Positions 16,807 to 24,641 of a stretch of DNA of 64,000 bases are shown one piece after another. Both the position numbers and the translations under genes were made by a program. How positions within the stretch are numbered: the first letter of the stretch is position 1; every line of letters starts with the position of its first letter. The notes beneath the pieces were generated by a model that saw only the letters and a program-made list of their open reading frames with translations, made no database searches and had not been told where the DNA came from. Origin of the DNA: Luteipulveratus halotolerans (GTDB lineage Bacteria; Actinomycetota; Actinomycetes; Actinomycetales; Dermatophilaceae); contig NZ_LAIR01000002.1 in NCBI RefSeq assembly GCF_001247745.1, positions 3,596,001 to 3,660,000 of the forward strand, written 5' to 3'.

Positions 16807-17733
16807 TCAGCGCAGGCGGACCTCCATCTGGCCGTTGTCGAGCAGACGCGTCTCGACCATGTCGCCGTGGTCCTCGACGAACGCCCGGAACGAGCTGAAG
16901 CCGAGCGACTTCTCCTTGAACGTCGAGTCGAGCCGCTGCATCTGACTCTTGATGCTCGAGGAGTGCTGCCAGCCGTCGTCGCCCTTCTCGAGGCCGACCT
17001 GGATGGCTCGTCGCAGCAACGTGGAGGCCTGAGCAGCCTTGCCCTTGTTGGGTTTTCGGCTCTGAGCGGTCTTCTTGGACGCCGCCTTCGTGGTAGCCCT
17101 CGCGTCGTCCTTGTCGTCGGTGTCGGGCTCGCGCGGCGTGTCGGCGACCGGGTCGGCGTCGGTGTCGTACTCGACTCCTGGCAGCAGGTCGCTGTAGATG
17201 CTGAAGTCGTCACACGCGGCGACGAGCGCCCGACTGGTGGAGCCCGCGACGCCGATGCCGATGACGTAGCGGCCCATCCGCTTGCACCTCTGCGCGAGCG
17301 CGATGTAGTCGGAGTCGCCGCCGACCACGACCACGTGGGTGATGTCGGCGTGCTGGAACAGGTCGTCGATGGCGTCGATCGACAGCCGGATGTCTCCGCC
17401 GTTCTTGGTGCCCGAGGTCGCGAACAGCTGGACGAGGTCGACGGCACGGTCGGTGAGCTGACGCCTGTACGCGGCGTTGGCGGGCACCGACCAGTCGGCG
17501 TACGCCCGCGTCAGCGCCACCGTCCCGAACGACGACGCGTAGTCGATGATCGCGCCGAGGTCGACCTCGGCCTCGGCGAGCTTGCGCGCGACCTCGTCGC
17601 CCGAGCCGACCGACGGAGTGTGCTTGCGTGCGTCGTCGCGCCGCCAGCGGCCGGAGCCGTGCACGTCGTCGTACCGCGAGATCACCATGTTGTCGAAGTC
17701 GATGTACACCGCAACCCGCGCTGTGTCAGCCAT
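16807..17733 (-). CDS. NYN-domain protein with C-terminal OST-HTH-like module
   Basis: Putative RNA-processing or nuclease-like protein, 308 aa. The N-terminal NYN (PIN-like, LabA/DUF88) domain has aspartates in VAVYIDFDNM and VVVGGDSDYIALAQRCKRMG, plus NGGDIRLSIDAID. A charged, Lys-rich linker (about 190-230) joins it to a C-terminal domain (STLLRRAIQVGLEKGDDGW to RLLDNGQMEVRLR) that resembles the OST-HTH/LOTUS RNA-binding fold. That combination suggests RNA binding and cleavage or surveillance. Partner genes are not evident. Confidence 0.83.
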   Translation of the reverse strand: MADTARVAVYIDFDNMVISRYDDVHGSGRWRRDDARKHTPSVGSGDEVARKLAEAEVDLGAIIDYASSFGTVALTRAYADWSVPANAAYRRQLTDRAVDLVQLFATSGTKNGGDIRLSIDAIDDLFQHADITHVVVVGGDSDYIALAQRCKRMGRYVIGIGVAGSTSRALVAACDDFSIYSDLLPGVEYDTDADPVADTPREPDTDDKDDARATTKAASKKTAQSRKPNKGKAAQASTLLRRAIQVGLEKGDDGWQHSSSIKSQMQRLDSTFKEKSLGFSSFRAFVEDHGDMVETRLLDNGQMEVRLR

Positions 17734-17754
17734 ACGCCGACCCTAGGCGCAAAC

Positions 17755-18279
17755 TCAGCCGCCGTCGGCGGCACGGTGACGTGGCTTGCGTGCCTGGCCG
17801 GTCACCGGGTCGAGGTGGGCGGGTACGAGTCCGAGCGCAACGGACATCTCGCCGGCGATCCGCTCGACCGTCACGCCGCGACCCACGACCTCGCGAGCTG
17901 CCGTGGGTCGACCATCGATGGTCAGACACAGCATGTCGGCCCAGCCGACCTCAGCGCCGCCGCGTGTCCAGAAGCCGGCGTACCGAACCGACTCCACACG
18001 GTCAACGCGCCGGCGGGGGTATGACCGACGGATGAACCAGCCGTGGCGAACTACCCGCTCGCCGTCGATCACCACGCGGACCTGCCAGGAACGGACGATG
18101 AAGGCCACTCCGGCAGCCACCGTGAGCCAGCCCAGATACGCGTCGTCGCCGGTGCCTTCTGGCCCAGGCGTCATGAGTCCGATCAGACACGCACCGACGA
18201 TGAGCCCGGCGAACGCTGTGCAGATCCAGGCGTAGCCGCGGTTGCGGAACGTCTTCGGCTCCGAAGCCTCCCCTGACAT
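17755..18279 (-). CDS. PH-like-domain membrane protein
   Basis: Predicted membrane protein, 174 aa. Two membrane segments (WICTAFAGLIVGACLIGLM and LGWLTVAAGVAFIV) precede a bacterial-PH-like stretch: VRVVIDGERVVRHGWFIRRSYPRRRVDRVESV. The C-terminus is Arg/Lys-rich. The build matches PH-domain-containing actinobacterial membrane proteins of unknown function. ATG 18279 was chosen because upstream codons look non-coding and run into the hairpin at 18325. Confidence 0.65.
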   Translation of the reverse strand: MSGEASEPKTFRNRGYAWICTAFAGLIVGACLIGLMTPGPEGTGDDAYLGWLTVAAGVAFIVRSWQVRVVIDGERVVRHGWFIRRSYPRRRVDRVESVRYAGFWTRGGAEVGWADMLCLTIDGRPTAAREVVGRGVTVERIAGEMSVALGLVPAHLDPVTGQARKPRHRAADGG

Positions 18280-18324
18280 GACAGGAGTATGCGCCGGGCC
18301 GAGGCGAGCATCGAGGTGAGATGA

Positions 18325-18413
18325 GGTTCGGCGGGCAGTGTGCACTGGTTCGCCAGGTGAGCCACGGGCGCGGTGGCTCACCACACGAACCAGTGCACAC
18401 TCATCTCCGAACC
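18325..18413. repeat. Long hairpin, GTGTGCACTGGTTCG family, copy 1
   Basis: Nested inverted repeat. The core is AGTGTGCACTGGTTCG (18337-18352) paired with its exact complement at 18386-18401. An inner GGTGAGCCAC/GTGGCTCACC stem with a 7-base loop and an outer GGTTCGG/CCGAACC stem extend it. It lies in the gap between two divergent genes, so it is not a simple terminator. Related copies are at 33665, 52266 and 57743. The remaining sequence of this 278-base gap holds no gene. Confidence 0.8.
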
Positions 18414-18557
18414 CCCTGCCGACCGCCGGATTCGACGGTCGCGGCGCAGTGAGGTCAAGCGGTCAGCCGGCGATGCCCCACACCGATCCAGCGATGTTCA
18501 CACGCGGTTCACGGCGGATCCGGTGTCGCGCAGGCGAGGCGCCGTACGTTCAGCCGC

Positions 18558-20084
18558 GTGATCGCACGCGGAGTCGTCGGCGCCACCCTCGTCGTCGTCG
18601 GTGGTCTCATCACGACCGCTCTGCCCACGTCGATCGCACGCACGGTGTTCGCGCCGTGGGTCGAGGTCGGCGAGTCGATGCCGGGCCGCATGCTCGGCCT
18701 CTGCGTGACCGTCGTCGGGCTCGGCCTGCTCACCTGGGCCTGGCTGGACCTGCTGCGTCGAACAGGGTCGACCGGCCGTGACCTGCACACCCGGCTGGAC
18801 GAGGTGCGCCGGGCCACCACCTGGTGGGCCTGTCCCCTGCTCATCGCACCGCCCCTGTTCAGCCGCGACGGGTGGTCGTACGCAGCGCTCGGCGAGATGG
18901 TGCGACGCGACGTGTCGCCGTACGACCACGGACCCCGGGTGCTCGGCGGCGCCCTGGTCGAGCGCGTCGACCCGATGTGGATGGACACGCCGTCGCCGTA
19001 CGGTCCGTTGCCGCTCGTGCTCGGGTCGTGGTTCGCGAGCGTGACCCGCGACCCGTGGCTGCTCGTGGTGCTGCACCGCCTGTGCGCGGTCGCCGGGCTG
19101 CTGCTGCTCGCGTGGGCCGTGCCACGCCTGGCGCGCGCGGCGGGCCACGACCCGGCACTCGCCTCGGCGCTCGCCATCTCGAGCCCGCTGGTGCTCGCGC
19201 ACGGCGTCGGCGGCCTGCACAACGACCTGCTGATGGTGGGGTTGGCGGTCGCAGCGCTCGCGGTCGCTCTCGACCGCGAACGCCCCGAGTCGTGGCTGGT
19301 CGCTGCCGGCCTGGCCGGCCTCGCCGCCTCGGTGAAGCTGCCCGGCGGACTCGTCTGCATCGGCATCGCGCTCGTGTCGCTGCGCGCCGGCGCCACGCTC
19401 GCTCAACGTCTCGGCCGACTCGCGGCGGTGGGTGCCGTCAGCGTCGGCACTCTGCTCGCGACGGGTGTGCTGCCCGGACTGGGTATCGGCTGGCTGCACG
19501 CCCTCTCGGTGCCGGGTGTCGTGCACACACCGCTGTCGGCGCCGACGATGCTCGGCAGCGGCCTCGGCTCGCTGCTGGTCGGGCTCGGGGCCCACGACGC
19601 CGGCGCGGTCGTACTCCCCGCGACCCGCGCACTCGGGTCACTGCTCGCGCTCGGAGCCGCCGGTTGGCTCGCTCTCACCGCACCGACCGGTCACGGCGGC
19701 TCCGCGGTACGCACCACCGGGCTCGTCACGCTGGCCGCCTTCGTCCTGAGCCCGGTCGTGCACCCCTGGTACGCCTTGTGGTTCGTGCCCTTCGCGGCGT
19801 CGCTGTGGCTCGTGCGCCGACGCACCCAGGCGCTCGTCGCCGGCTGCGTCGTGCTCGGCATGACGGCACCGCTGGACTCGTCGCTCGCCGGAGCCCACGT
19901 GATGGTGTGGACGGCGATCGGCCTGGTCGTCGCCGTGGGAGTGCCGCTGCTGGCCTCGACACACACGATCCGGCTCGGACGCGTGCCGGCCGTGAAGGTG
20001 CGGGCGGCGTCCTCGTACGTGGGCTCGCCGGGCACGCGCACCTCGCCCTCACCGGCTGCGTCTCCGCTCTCGGACGACGCATGA
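18558..20084 (+). CDS. MptB-like polyprenol-phosphomannose alpha-1,6-mannosyltransferase
   Basis: Polytopic GT-C glycosyltransferase, 508 aa, with about 12 hydrophobic segments. The first-loop catalytic motif is FSRDGWSYAALGEMVRRDVSPY, followed by TPSPYGPLPL, both typical of the MptA/MptB family that extends mannan cores of lipoglycans using polyprenyl-phosphate mannose. GLHNDLLMVGL and LSPVVHPWYALW are further family markers. The C-terminal tail is Ser/Pro-rich. Starts at GTG 18558. Specificity for the 1,6 linkage is inferred from the family. Confidence 0.82.
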   Translation: MIARGVVGATLVVVGGLITTALPTSIARTVFAPWVEVGESMPGRMLGLCVTVVGLGLLTWAWLDLLRRTGSTGRDLHTRLDEVRRATTWWACPLLIAPPLFSRDGWSYAALGEMVRRDVSPYDHGPRVLGGALVERVDPMWMDTPSPYGPLPLVLGSWFASVTRDPWLLVVLHRLCAVAGLLLLAWAVPRLARAAGHDPALASALAISSPLVLAHGVGGLHNDLLMVGLAVAALAVALDRERPESWLVAAGLAGLAASVKLPGGLVCIGIALVSLRAGATLAQRLGRLAAVGAVSVGTLLATGVLPGLGIGWLHALSVPGVVHTPLSAPTMLGSGLGSLLVGLGAHDAGAVVLPATRALGSLLALGAAGWLALTAPTGHGGSAVRTTGLVTLAAFVLSPVVHPWYALWFVPFAASLWLVRRRTQALVAGCVVLGMTAPLDSSLAGAHVMVWTAIGLVVAVGVPLLASTHTIRLGRVPAVKVRAASSYVGSPGTRTSPSPAASPLSDDA

Positions 20085-20122
20085 GGTCGCGTCGAGGCGC
20101 GCAGCGGCGTACGCTCAACGAC

Positions 20123-20170
20123 ATGCACCTGCAGCAGCTGACGACGACGCCGGATCCACTCCGGCGCTGA
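20123..20170 (+). CDS. Threonine-rich leader peptide
   Basis: A 15-codon reading frame, MHLQQLTTTPDPLRR-stop, with three consecutive ACG threonine codons at 20141-20149, 100 bases upstream of a threonyl-tRNA synthetase gene. A -10-like TACGCT lies at 20110-20115, so the message probably begins at or next to the ATG (leaderless). A terminator-like hairpin follows at 20196. This is the classic arrangement for ribosome-mediated attenuation, in which stalling at Thr codons when charged tRNA-Thr is scarce would allow read-through. Confidence 0.75.
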   Translation: MHLQQLTTTPDPLRR

Positions 20171-20195
20171 CCTGCTGCACTCACCCGCACACCAG

Positions 20196-20228
20196 CCTCG
20201 GAGCGACGCTCCGGGGCTTTGCTGTTGC
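20196..20228 (+). terminator. Attenuator hairpin before the ThrRS gene
   Basis: CCTCGGAGC (20196-20204), loop GAC, GCTCCGGGG (20208-20216) form a 9-bp stem with one G-U pair, followed by a T-rich tail CTTTGCTGTTGCT. The 5' arm contains CGGAG, which can instead pair with CTCCG at 20159-20163 inside the leader ORF, giving a possible competing antiterminator. Confidence 0.7.
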
Positions 20229-20269
20229 TCCCGCGCATCGCTCCACGGCACGATCGCACAGGAGAACCG

Positions 20270-21550
20270 ATGAATCACCAGCAACCGCAAGCACTTTCGT
20301 ACGACGCGCCGCCCGGCCGCGACCATCGTGAGCTCAACCAGGACCTGCACGTATTCGCGACCGACCCGCTCGTCGGCAGCGGTCTGCCGCTCTGGCTGCC
20401 CGACGGCGCCGTGATCCGGTCCGAGCTCGAACGCCTCGCCGCCGACATCGCCCGCGCCGACGGCTGCCAGGAGGTCTACTCGCCCGTCCTGGCCAAACGT
20501 GCGCTGTACGAGCGCTCCGGCCACTGGGCGAAGTTCGCCGACGACATGTTCCCGACCATGCCGCTCAGTGGCGGCGGATCGGATGACGAGGAGCTCGTGC
20601 TGCGGCCGGCCAACTGCCCACACCACGCGCTGACCTACGCCGCCCAGCAGCACTCGTACAGAGAGCTGCCGATCAGGTATCACGAGCTGGCACCGATGTT
20701 CCGCGCCGAGCGGTCGGGCGTGCTGTCCGGGCTCAGTCGTGTGCGCCAGATCAACCTCGACGACACCCACGTGTTCTGCCGCCCTGACCAGGTCGCGGAC
20801 GAGGCGCGACGAGCGCTGCAGTCGGCGCTGCACGCCCAGGAGGTGCTCGGGATGCGCATCGACTACGTGCGGCTGTCCCGTCGCGACGACAGCCCCGCCT
20901 ACCTCGGCGAACCGGCGCAGTGGGCCGCCGCCGAGCAGGCGCTGCGCGAGGCGGTCGCCGCGGTCGGCGTACCGGAAGTCGTTGAGGCACAAGGGGAAGC
21001 CGCGTTCTACGGACCCAAGCTCGACCTGCAGGTGCGCGACGGACGCGGCCACGACGAGACCATCGCCACCGTCCAGCTCGACTTCAACCAGCCCGAGGCG
21101 TTCGACCTGACCTACGCGGCGGCCGACGGCTCGCAGCAGCGTGTCGTCATGATCCACCGCGGCACCGTCGGCTCGATGGAACGCGTCGTCGCCTCGTTGC
21201 TCGAGCGGTACGACGGCCGGTTGCCGCTGTGGCTCGCGCCGACCCAGGTGTGCGTGATGCCCGTCGGACCGGACCAGGACGACGCGGCGCGCCGGGTGGC
21301 TGACGACCTGCGTGCCGCGGGCCTGCGCGTCCGGGTCGAGCACGACGGCTCGCTGGGCGCTCGCATCCGCGCGAGCCGGCAGCGACGGGATGCCGTGATG
21401 GCGGTGCTCGGCGAGGCGGAGGTCGCGGCCGGTCAGGTGCAGGTCACCGAGGTGGCGAGCGGCTTCCACGGCGCCGTCGCGAGTGACGTGCTCACCCGAC
21501 TGCTGCGGTCGGCGTACACCGCACGCGGCGCGGTGGCGTGGACCGCGTGA
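20270..21550 (+). CDS. Short threonyl-tRNA synthetase lacking TGS and editing domains
   Basis: Class II aminoacyl-tRNA synthetase of 426 aa that starts directly at the ThrRS catalytic core. Zinc/threonine ligands are kept: Cys116 (RPANCPHH), His167 (DDTHVFC) and His296 (MIHRGTVGSMER). Motif 2 is HELAPMFRAERSG with SGLSRVRQINLDD. The anticodon-binding domain follows from about 317 (LPLWLAPTQVCVMPVG). Normal ThrRS carries about 230 extra N-terminal residues (TGS and editing domains) that are absent here. AGGAGA precedes ATG 20270. Probably a second, stress- or inhibitor-related ThrRS controlled by the upstream attenuator; serine mischarging would need editing in trans. Confidence 0.88.
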   Translation: MNHQQPQALSYDAPPGRDHRELNQDLHVFATDPLVGSGLPLWLPDGAVIRSELERLAADIARADGCQEVYSPVLAKRALYERSGHWAKFADDMFPTMPLSGGGSDDEELVLRPANCPHHALTYAAQQHSYRELPIRYHELAPMFRAERSGVLSGLSRVRQINLDDTHVFCRPDQVADEARRALQSALHAQEVLGMRIDYVRLSRRDDSPAYLGEPAQWAAAEQALREAVAAVGVPEVVEAQGEAAFYGPKLDLQVRDGRGHDETIATVQLDFNQPEAFDLTYAAADGSQQRVVMIHRGTVGSMERVVASLLERYDGRLPLWLAPTQVCVMPVGPDQDDAARRVADDLRAAGLRVRVEHDGSLGARIRASRQRRDAVMAVLGEAEVAAGQVQVTEVASGFHGAVASDVLTRLLRSAYTARGAVAWTA

Positions 21551-21570
21551 GCTCGGCAGCCGCTCGCGCT

Positions 21571-21614
21571 CGATGTGAGGAACCGTGCGCTCCGGCTCCC
21601 GGTTCCTCACATCG
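21571..21614. repeat. Perfect 15-bp hairpin after the ThrRS gene
   Basis: CGATGTGAGGAACCG (21571-21585) and its exact complement (21600-21614) surround a 14-base loop, 21 bases after the ThrRS stop. It could terminate transcription. It shares the GTGAGGA/TCCTCAC element with the hairpin at 37866. Confidence 0.65.
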
Positions 21615-21667
21615 TGCCGGCCGGGAAGTCCGTCGCGGCCCGGCCGGCACGGCGCCATACTGCGAGC

Positions 21668-22093
21668 GTGGCGGACGACCTCGTGGTGAACGACCGGCTG
21701 GTGATCCCGGCCGGTGAGCTGCGCGAACGTTTCTCGCGCAGCTCGGGCCCGGGAGGCCAGGGCGTCAACACAGCCGACTCGCGGGTGGAGCTGACCTTCG
21801 ACGTACGCCGGTCGTCGGCTCTCCCCGACGCGTTGCGTGAGCGGGTGCTCGGCCGGCTCGCCCACCGACTCGTCGACGGTGAGCTGACGATCGCGGCGAG
21901 CGAGTACCGCAGCCAGCTCGCCAACAGGCGGGCCGCCCGCGAGCGCCTGGCCCAGCTGCTGCGCGAGGCGACCGCACCGCCGGCGCCGAAGCGACGGCCG
22001 ACCCGGCCGACGCGTGGGTCGAAGGAGCGTCGGATCTCGGCCAAGAAGCGACGCGGCGAGATCAAGAAGGGCCGCGGCCAGGTCGACCTCTGA
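21668..22093 (+). CDS. arfB: ArfB-like peptidyl-tRNA hydrolase (GGQ protein)
   Basis: Ribosome-rescue factor of 141 aa related to the catalytic domain of release factors. The GGQ motif is in SRSSGPGGQGVNTADSRVEL, and the C-terminus is a long basic tail (RPTRGSKERRISAKKRRGEIKKG), the part that enters the empty mRNA channel. It should release nascent peptides from stalled ribosomes. GTG 21668 is the start that leaves a compact N-terminus (MADDLVVNDRLVIPAGEL). Next to an attenuated ThrRS, a shared link to translational stress is plausible but not shown. Confidence 0.9.
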   Translation: MADDLVVNDRLVIPAGELRERFSRSSGPGGQGVNTADSRVELTFDVRRSSALPDALRERVLGRLAHRLVDGELTIAASEYRSQLANRRAARERLAQLLREATAPPAPKRRPTRPTRGSKERRISAKKRRGEIKKGRGQVDL

Positions 22094-22219
22094 GGCGGGC
22101 GGATCGGCGTACGCGGGCGGGCGGCGTACCGCACCCTGCGCATTGACGGTGACCCCACCGGATGTCGGGGGCCCCGTCAACGGACGGGGTCGCGTCGGCC
22201 GTCGTTCTCACCAGCGCAG

Positions 22220-22263
22220 CGGTGTGTCACACCGCGCGCTGCACGTCGCGGTGTGACACACCG
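22220..22263. repeat. Perfect 16-bp hairpin
   Basis: CGGTGTGTCACACCGC and its exact complement (22248-22263) flank a 12-base loop. Each arm is itself close to palindromic (GGTGTG/CACACC). It lies between the convergent arfB and DUF6069 genes, so it may be a bidirectional terminator, though no T runs are present. Confidence 0.65.
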
Positions 22264-22288
22264 TCAACTGGTCTGGAGGTGACGGAGA

Positions 22289-22720
22289 TCAGTCGGTGAG
22301 GCGGCGGGCGATGGCCGGGATCACGATCGCGGCCGCGACGACGTGCGTCGTCATCAGCAGCGCCTTCGTGGCCGACCCGGCGTCAGCAGCGAGGTCGGGG
22401 CCGAACGACAGGGCGGTGAGCGCGACCGTCGTCCGCACGAACGCCGTCCGTGACCGGAACGCGAAGCGCGCGAACGCCACCGCGATCAGGATCCCGACGA
22501 CCGAGAAGATCGCGGTCATCACGCCGAAACCGGGCACCGGGATCGGCTCGCCGGCGACGTCCAGGCTGATGCCCGCTGCGCTCCCCGCAGCGGCGACGAG
22601 CGTGGTGGCAAGCGCTGCCGTCACGGTGGCGGCGAGGCCGGCGCCGACGAGGGCGCGGTAGGAGGTACGGACGCCGGTCACGGGCGTCGCGGCGGTCTGG
22701 GTTGCGGTGAACGAGCTCAT
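22289..22720 (-). CDS. DUF6069-like membrane protein
   Basis: Small integral membrane protein, 143 aa, with four predicted helices (about 24-48, 66-88, 95-112, 118-138). The arrangement, including the periplasmic PVPGFGVMTAIFSVVGI segment, resembles DUF6069 proteins common in actinobacteria; function unknown. It lies head to tail with the NAD(P)-binding protein gene 108 bases upstream and may share its transcript. Confidence 0.65.
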   Translation of the reverse strand: MSSFTATQTAATPVTGVRTSYRALVGAGLAATVTAALATTLVAAAGSAAGISLDVAGEPIPVPGFGVMTAIFSVVGILIAVAFARFAFRSRTAFVRTTVALTALSFGPDLAADAGSATKALLMTTHVVAAAIVIPAIARRLTD

Positions 22721-22827
22721 CGTGGTCTCCGATGTCAGGCGACCGACCCGTTGTCGGTCTCACGCCACCTCCACGAACGGCCGTACGCCGCTGCGACACC
22801 CGCCCCACGCGACGATGTTCGCTCCCT

Positions 22828-23610
22828 TCACCGGGGGTCGGCCAACGCCCGCTCCCAGGTGCGTACGCCGACAGCGCGCTCCAGGTTGAGGTTGGCGCCT
22901 GCCCGGTGGGCTCGAAAGGCCTTGCCGGGCAGGCGGATCGGCATCGTGAGGCGGTGCTTGCCCTTCGCGCTCAGGTACGCGCGAAGTAGCTGCTTCATGG
23001 GGTACGCCTGCGGGCCGGCCACCTCGGGTACGAGTCCGGCCGGCTCGCCGAGGGCGACCTCGACCAGTCGGTCGGCCACCTCCGATGCATCGACCGGCTG
23101 GAACTGGACGCCCGAGAACGTCGGAACCACAGGCATTTTCGTCATGGCGTCGAACATCGCGATCATCGACTGGTGGAACTGCGTCGCGCGCAGGGTCGAC
23201 CACGGCAGGCCCGACTCAGCGATGATGAGCTCGGCATCGCGCTTGGCCTTGAAGTAGCCGAACGCCCCACGGTCTATGAAGCTCTCGACCGGCACCCGGT
23301 CGGCACCGACGACCGAGATGTACGCCAGGTGCGGTCGCCCGACGCGCAAGGCGGCACGTACGAGGTTGCGCGCCTTCACGTCATCACCCTTGGCGGTCCC
23401 CGCGAGGTGCACGATGGTCTCGAGGCCGTCGACCGCGGCCTCGACACCCTCGCCCGTGGAGAGGTCGCCCGTGACGTACTCGACGCCGTCCTGCGGATCG
23501 CGCGGCCGTCGCGAGAGGACGCGGACGTCGTACCCGTGGGCACGCAGTCGCGGCAGGACGAGGCTCCCGAGCGTGCCGGTGCCTCCGGTGAGCAGGATCG
23601 GTGCGGTCAT
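22828..23610 (-). CDS. NmrA-like / atypical SDR NAD(P)-binding protein
   Basis: Rossmann-fold protein of 260 aa. The nucleotide motif is ILLTGGTGTLGSLVLPRL; VRVLSRRPRD binds the adenine ribose. The YxxxK motif is seen as FGYFKAKRDAE, with SGLPWSTLRATQF after it. Such proteins may be redox sensors or reductases. AAGGAG precedes the ATG at 23610. It is divergent from the ECF41-type sigma factor gene; oxidoreductases are frequent partners of ECF41 sigma factors, so it is a likely member of that regulon. Confidence 0.85.
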   Translation of the reverse strand: MTAPILLTGGTGTLGSLVLPRLRAHGYDVRVLSRRPRDPQDGVEYVTGDLSTGEGVEAAVDGLETIVHLAGTAKGDDVKARNLVRAALRVGRPHLAYISVVGADRVPVESFIDRGAFGYFKAKRDAELIIAESGLPWSTLRATQFHQSMIAMFDAMTKMPVVPTFSGVQFQPVDASEVADRLVEVALGEPAGLVPEVAGPQAYPMKQLLRAYLSAKGKHRLTMPIRLPGKAFRAHRAGANLNLERAVGVRTWERALADPR

Positions 23611-23641
23611 GACGGTCTCCTTCGGTCAGGGTGTGCGGCCC

Positions 23642-23668
23642 GGTCACATCGCCGGGCGCCGCGGGGTC
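23642..23668 (+). promoter_or_regulatory. Candidate ECF41-type promoter
   Basis: GGTCACA, 16 bases, then GGTC, upstream of the sigma factor gene. The reported ECF41 target promoter, from memory, is TGTCACA-N16-CGTC; this site differs at one base in each box with the same spacing. It would give a transcript starting about 30 bases before the ATG at 23707. Confidence 0.45.
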
Positions 23669-23706
23669 ATCCGGGTGACACCGACCGACACGGGGATGTG
23701 ACCGCG

Positions 23707-24576
23707 ATGAACGAGACCGACTGGCTCGCCACGCAGTTCGAGCAGCACCGACCACGGCTGCGGGCCGTGGCCTATCGGATGCTCGGTTCGATGGCCGAGG
23801 CGGACGACGCTGTGCAGGACGCGTGGCTGCGGGTCAGCCGGGCCGACGCCGACGACGTCGACAACGTGGCCGGCTGGCTGACCACGATCGTGGCGCGGGT
23901 GAGCCTCAACATGCTGCGCTCACGCGACCGACGGCGCGAGACGTCGTACGAGCGCGCACCCGAGCCCGTCGCCGAGCAGACGCCCGAGCAGGAGGCCGTC
24001 ATGGCCGACTCGGTCGGACTGGCCCTGCTCGTCGTGCTCGACACGCTCACGCCCCCGGAGCGGCTCGCGTTCGTGCTGCACGACACGTTCGGGGTGCCGT
24101 TCGACGAGATCGCACCGCTGGTCGGGCGGACGCCGACCGCAGCCCGCCAGCTGGCGTCGCGCGCCCGGCGTCGCGTCCGCGGCGGTGCGAGTGCGGTACG
24201 CGAGCCCGACGTCGCCCGCCAACGACGGGTCGTCGACGCCTACCTCGCGGCGACGCGGGACGGTGACTTCGAGGCACTCGTACGGCTGCTGCATCCCGAC
24301 GTCGAGCTGTACGCCGACGCTGCCGCCCTCCCGACCGGCCGCGCCGTGGTGATCCGCGGCGCCGAACCCGTCGCGCGCGGGGCGATGGCGTCGTCCGGGC
24401 GGGCGCGATTCACCGGGCCGGCGCTCGTCGCCGGGGCCGTCGGGCTGGTGATGGCACCGCAGGGTCGGCTGTTCGTGGCGCTGGCGTTCGCGTTCGACGG
24501 CGATCTGATCGCGCGCATCGACGTGATCGGGGACGCCGACCGGCTGCGCGACCTCGACCTCGCGGTGCTCGACTGA
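23707..24576 (+). CDS. ECF41-family RNA polymerase sigma factor (SigJ-like)
   Basis: Extracytoplasmic-function sigma factor, 289 aa. The sigma-2 region is at about 8-75 (FEQHRPRLRAVAYRMLGSMAEADDAVQDAWLR, in parts), and sigma-4 is at about 110-165 (LTPPERLAFVLHDTFGVPFD). A C-terminal SnoaL-like domain (about 178-285) follows, the hallmark of ECF41, which modulates activity instead of a classical anti-sigma factor. It is divergent from an NmrA-like oxidoreductase gene. A promoter resembling the ECF41 consensus lies upstream, suggesting positive autoregulation. Confidence 0.9.
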   Translation: MNETDWLATQFEQHRPRLRAVAYRMLGSMAEADDAVQDAWLRVSRADADDVDNVAGWLTTIVARVSLNMLRSRDRRRETSYERAPEPVAEQTPEQEAVMADSVGLALLVVLDTLTPPERLAFVLHDTFGVPFDEIAPLVGRTPTAARQLASRARRRVRGGASAVREPDVARQRRVVDAYLAATRDGDFEALVRLLHPDVELYADAAALPTGRAVVIRGAEPVARGAMASSGRARFTGPALVAGAVGLVMAPQGRLFVALAFAFDGDLIARIDVIGDADRLRDLDLAVLD

Positions 24577-24585
24577 GTGAGTCAC

Positions 24586-24634
24586 CCGTACGCCGGTCCG
24601 CGCGTCCGCACGAGGCGCGCGGACCGGCGTACGG
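24586..24634 (+). terminator. Perfect 19-bp hairpin between sigma factor and VOC genes
   Basis: CCGTACGCCGGTCCGCGCG (24586-24604) pairs with its exact complement at 24616-24634 around an 11-base loop. It lies 9 bases after the sigma factor stop and ends 7 bases before the next ATG, so it would also affect the ribosome-binding region of the VOC gene. No T tail. Confidence 0.55.
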
Positions 24635-24641
24635 TCGAGGT

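Noticed and set aside
20085..20269. T-box riboswitch before the ThrRS gene
   Set aside because: No T-box consensus or specifier-loop structure; a leader ORF with Thr codons and a terminator explains the region better.
19691..22180. 829-codon open frame on the minus strand opposite mptB, ThrRS and arfB
   Set aside because: It lies antisense to three genes with clear families and has low-complexity Arg/Gly/His composition; a GC-rich codon shadow.
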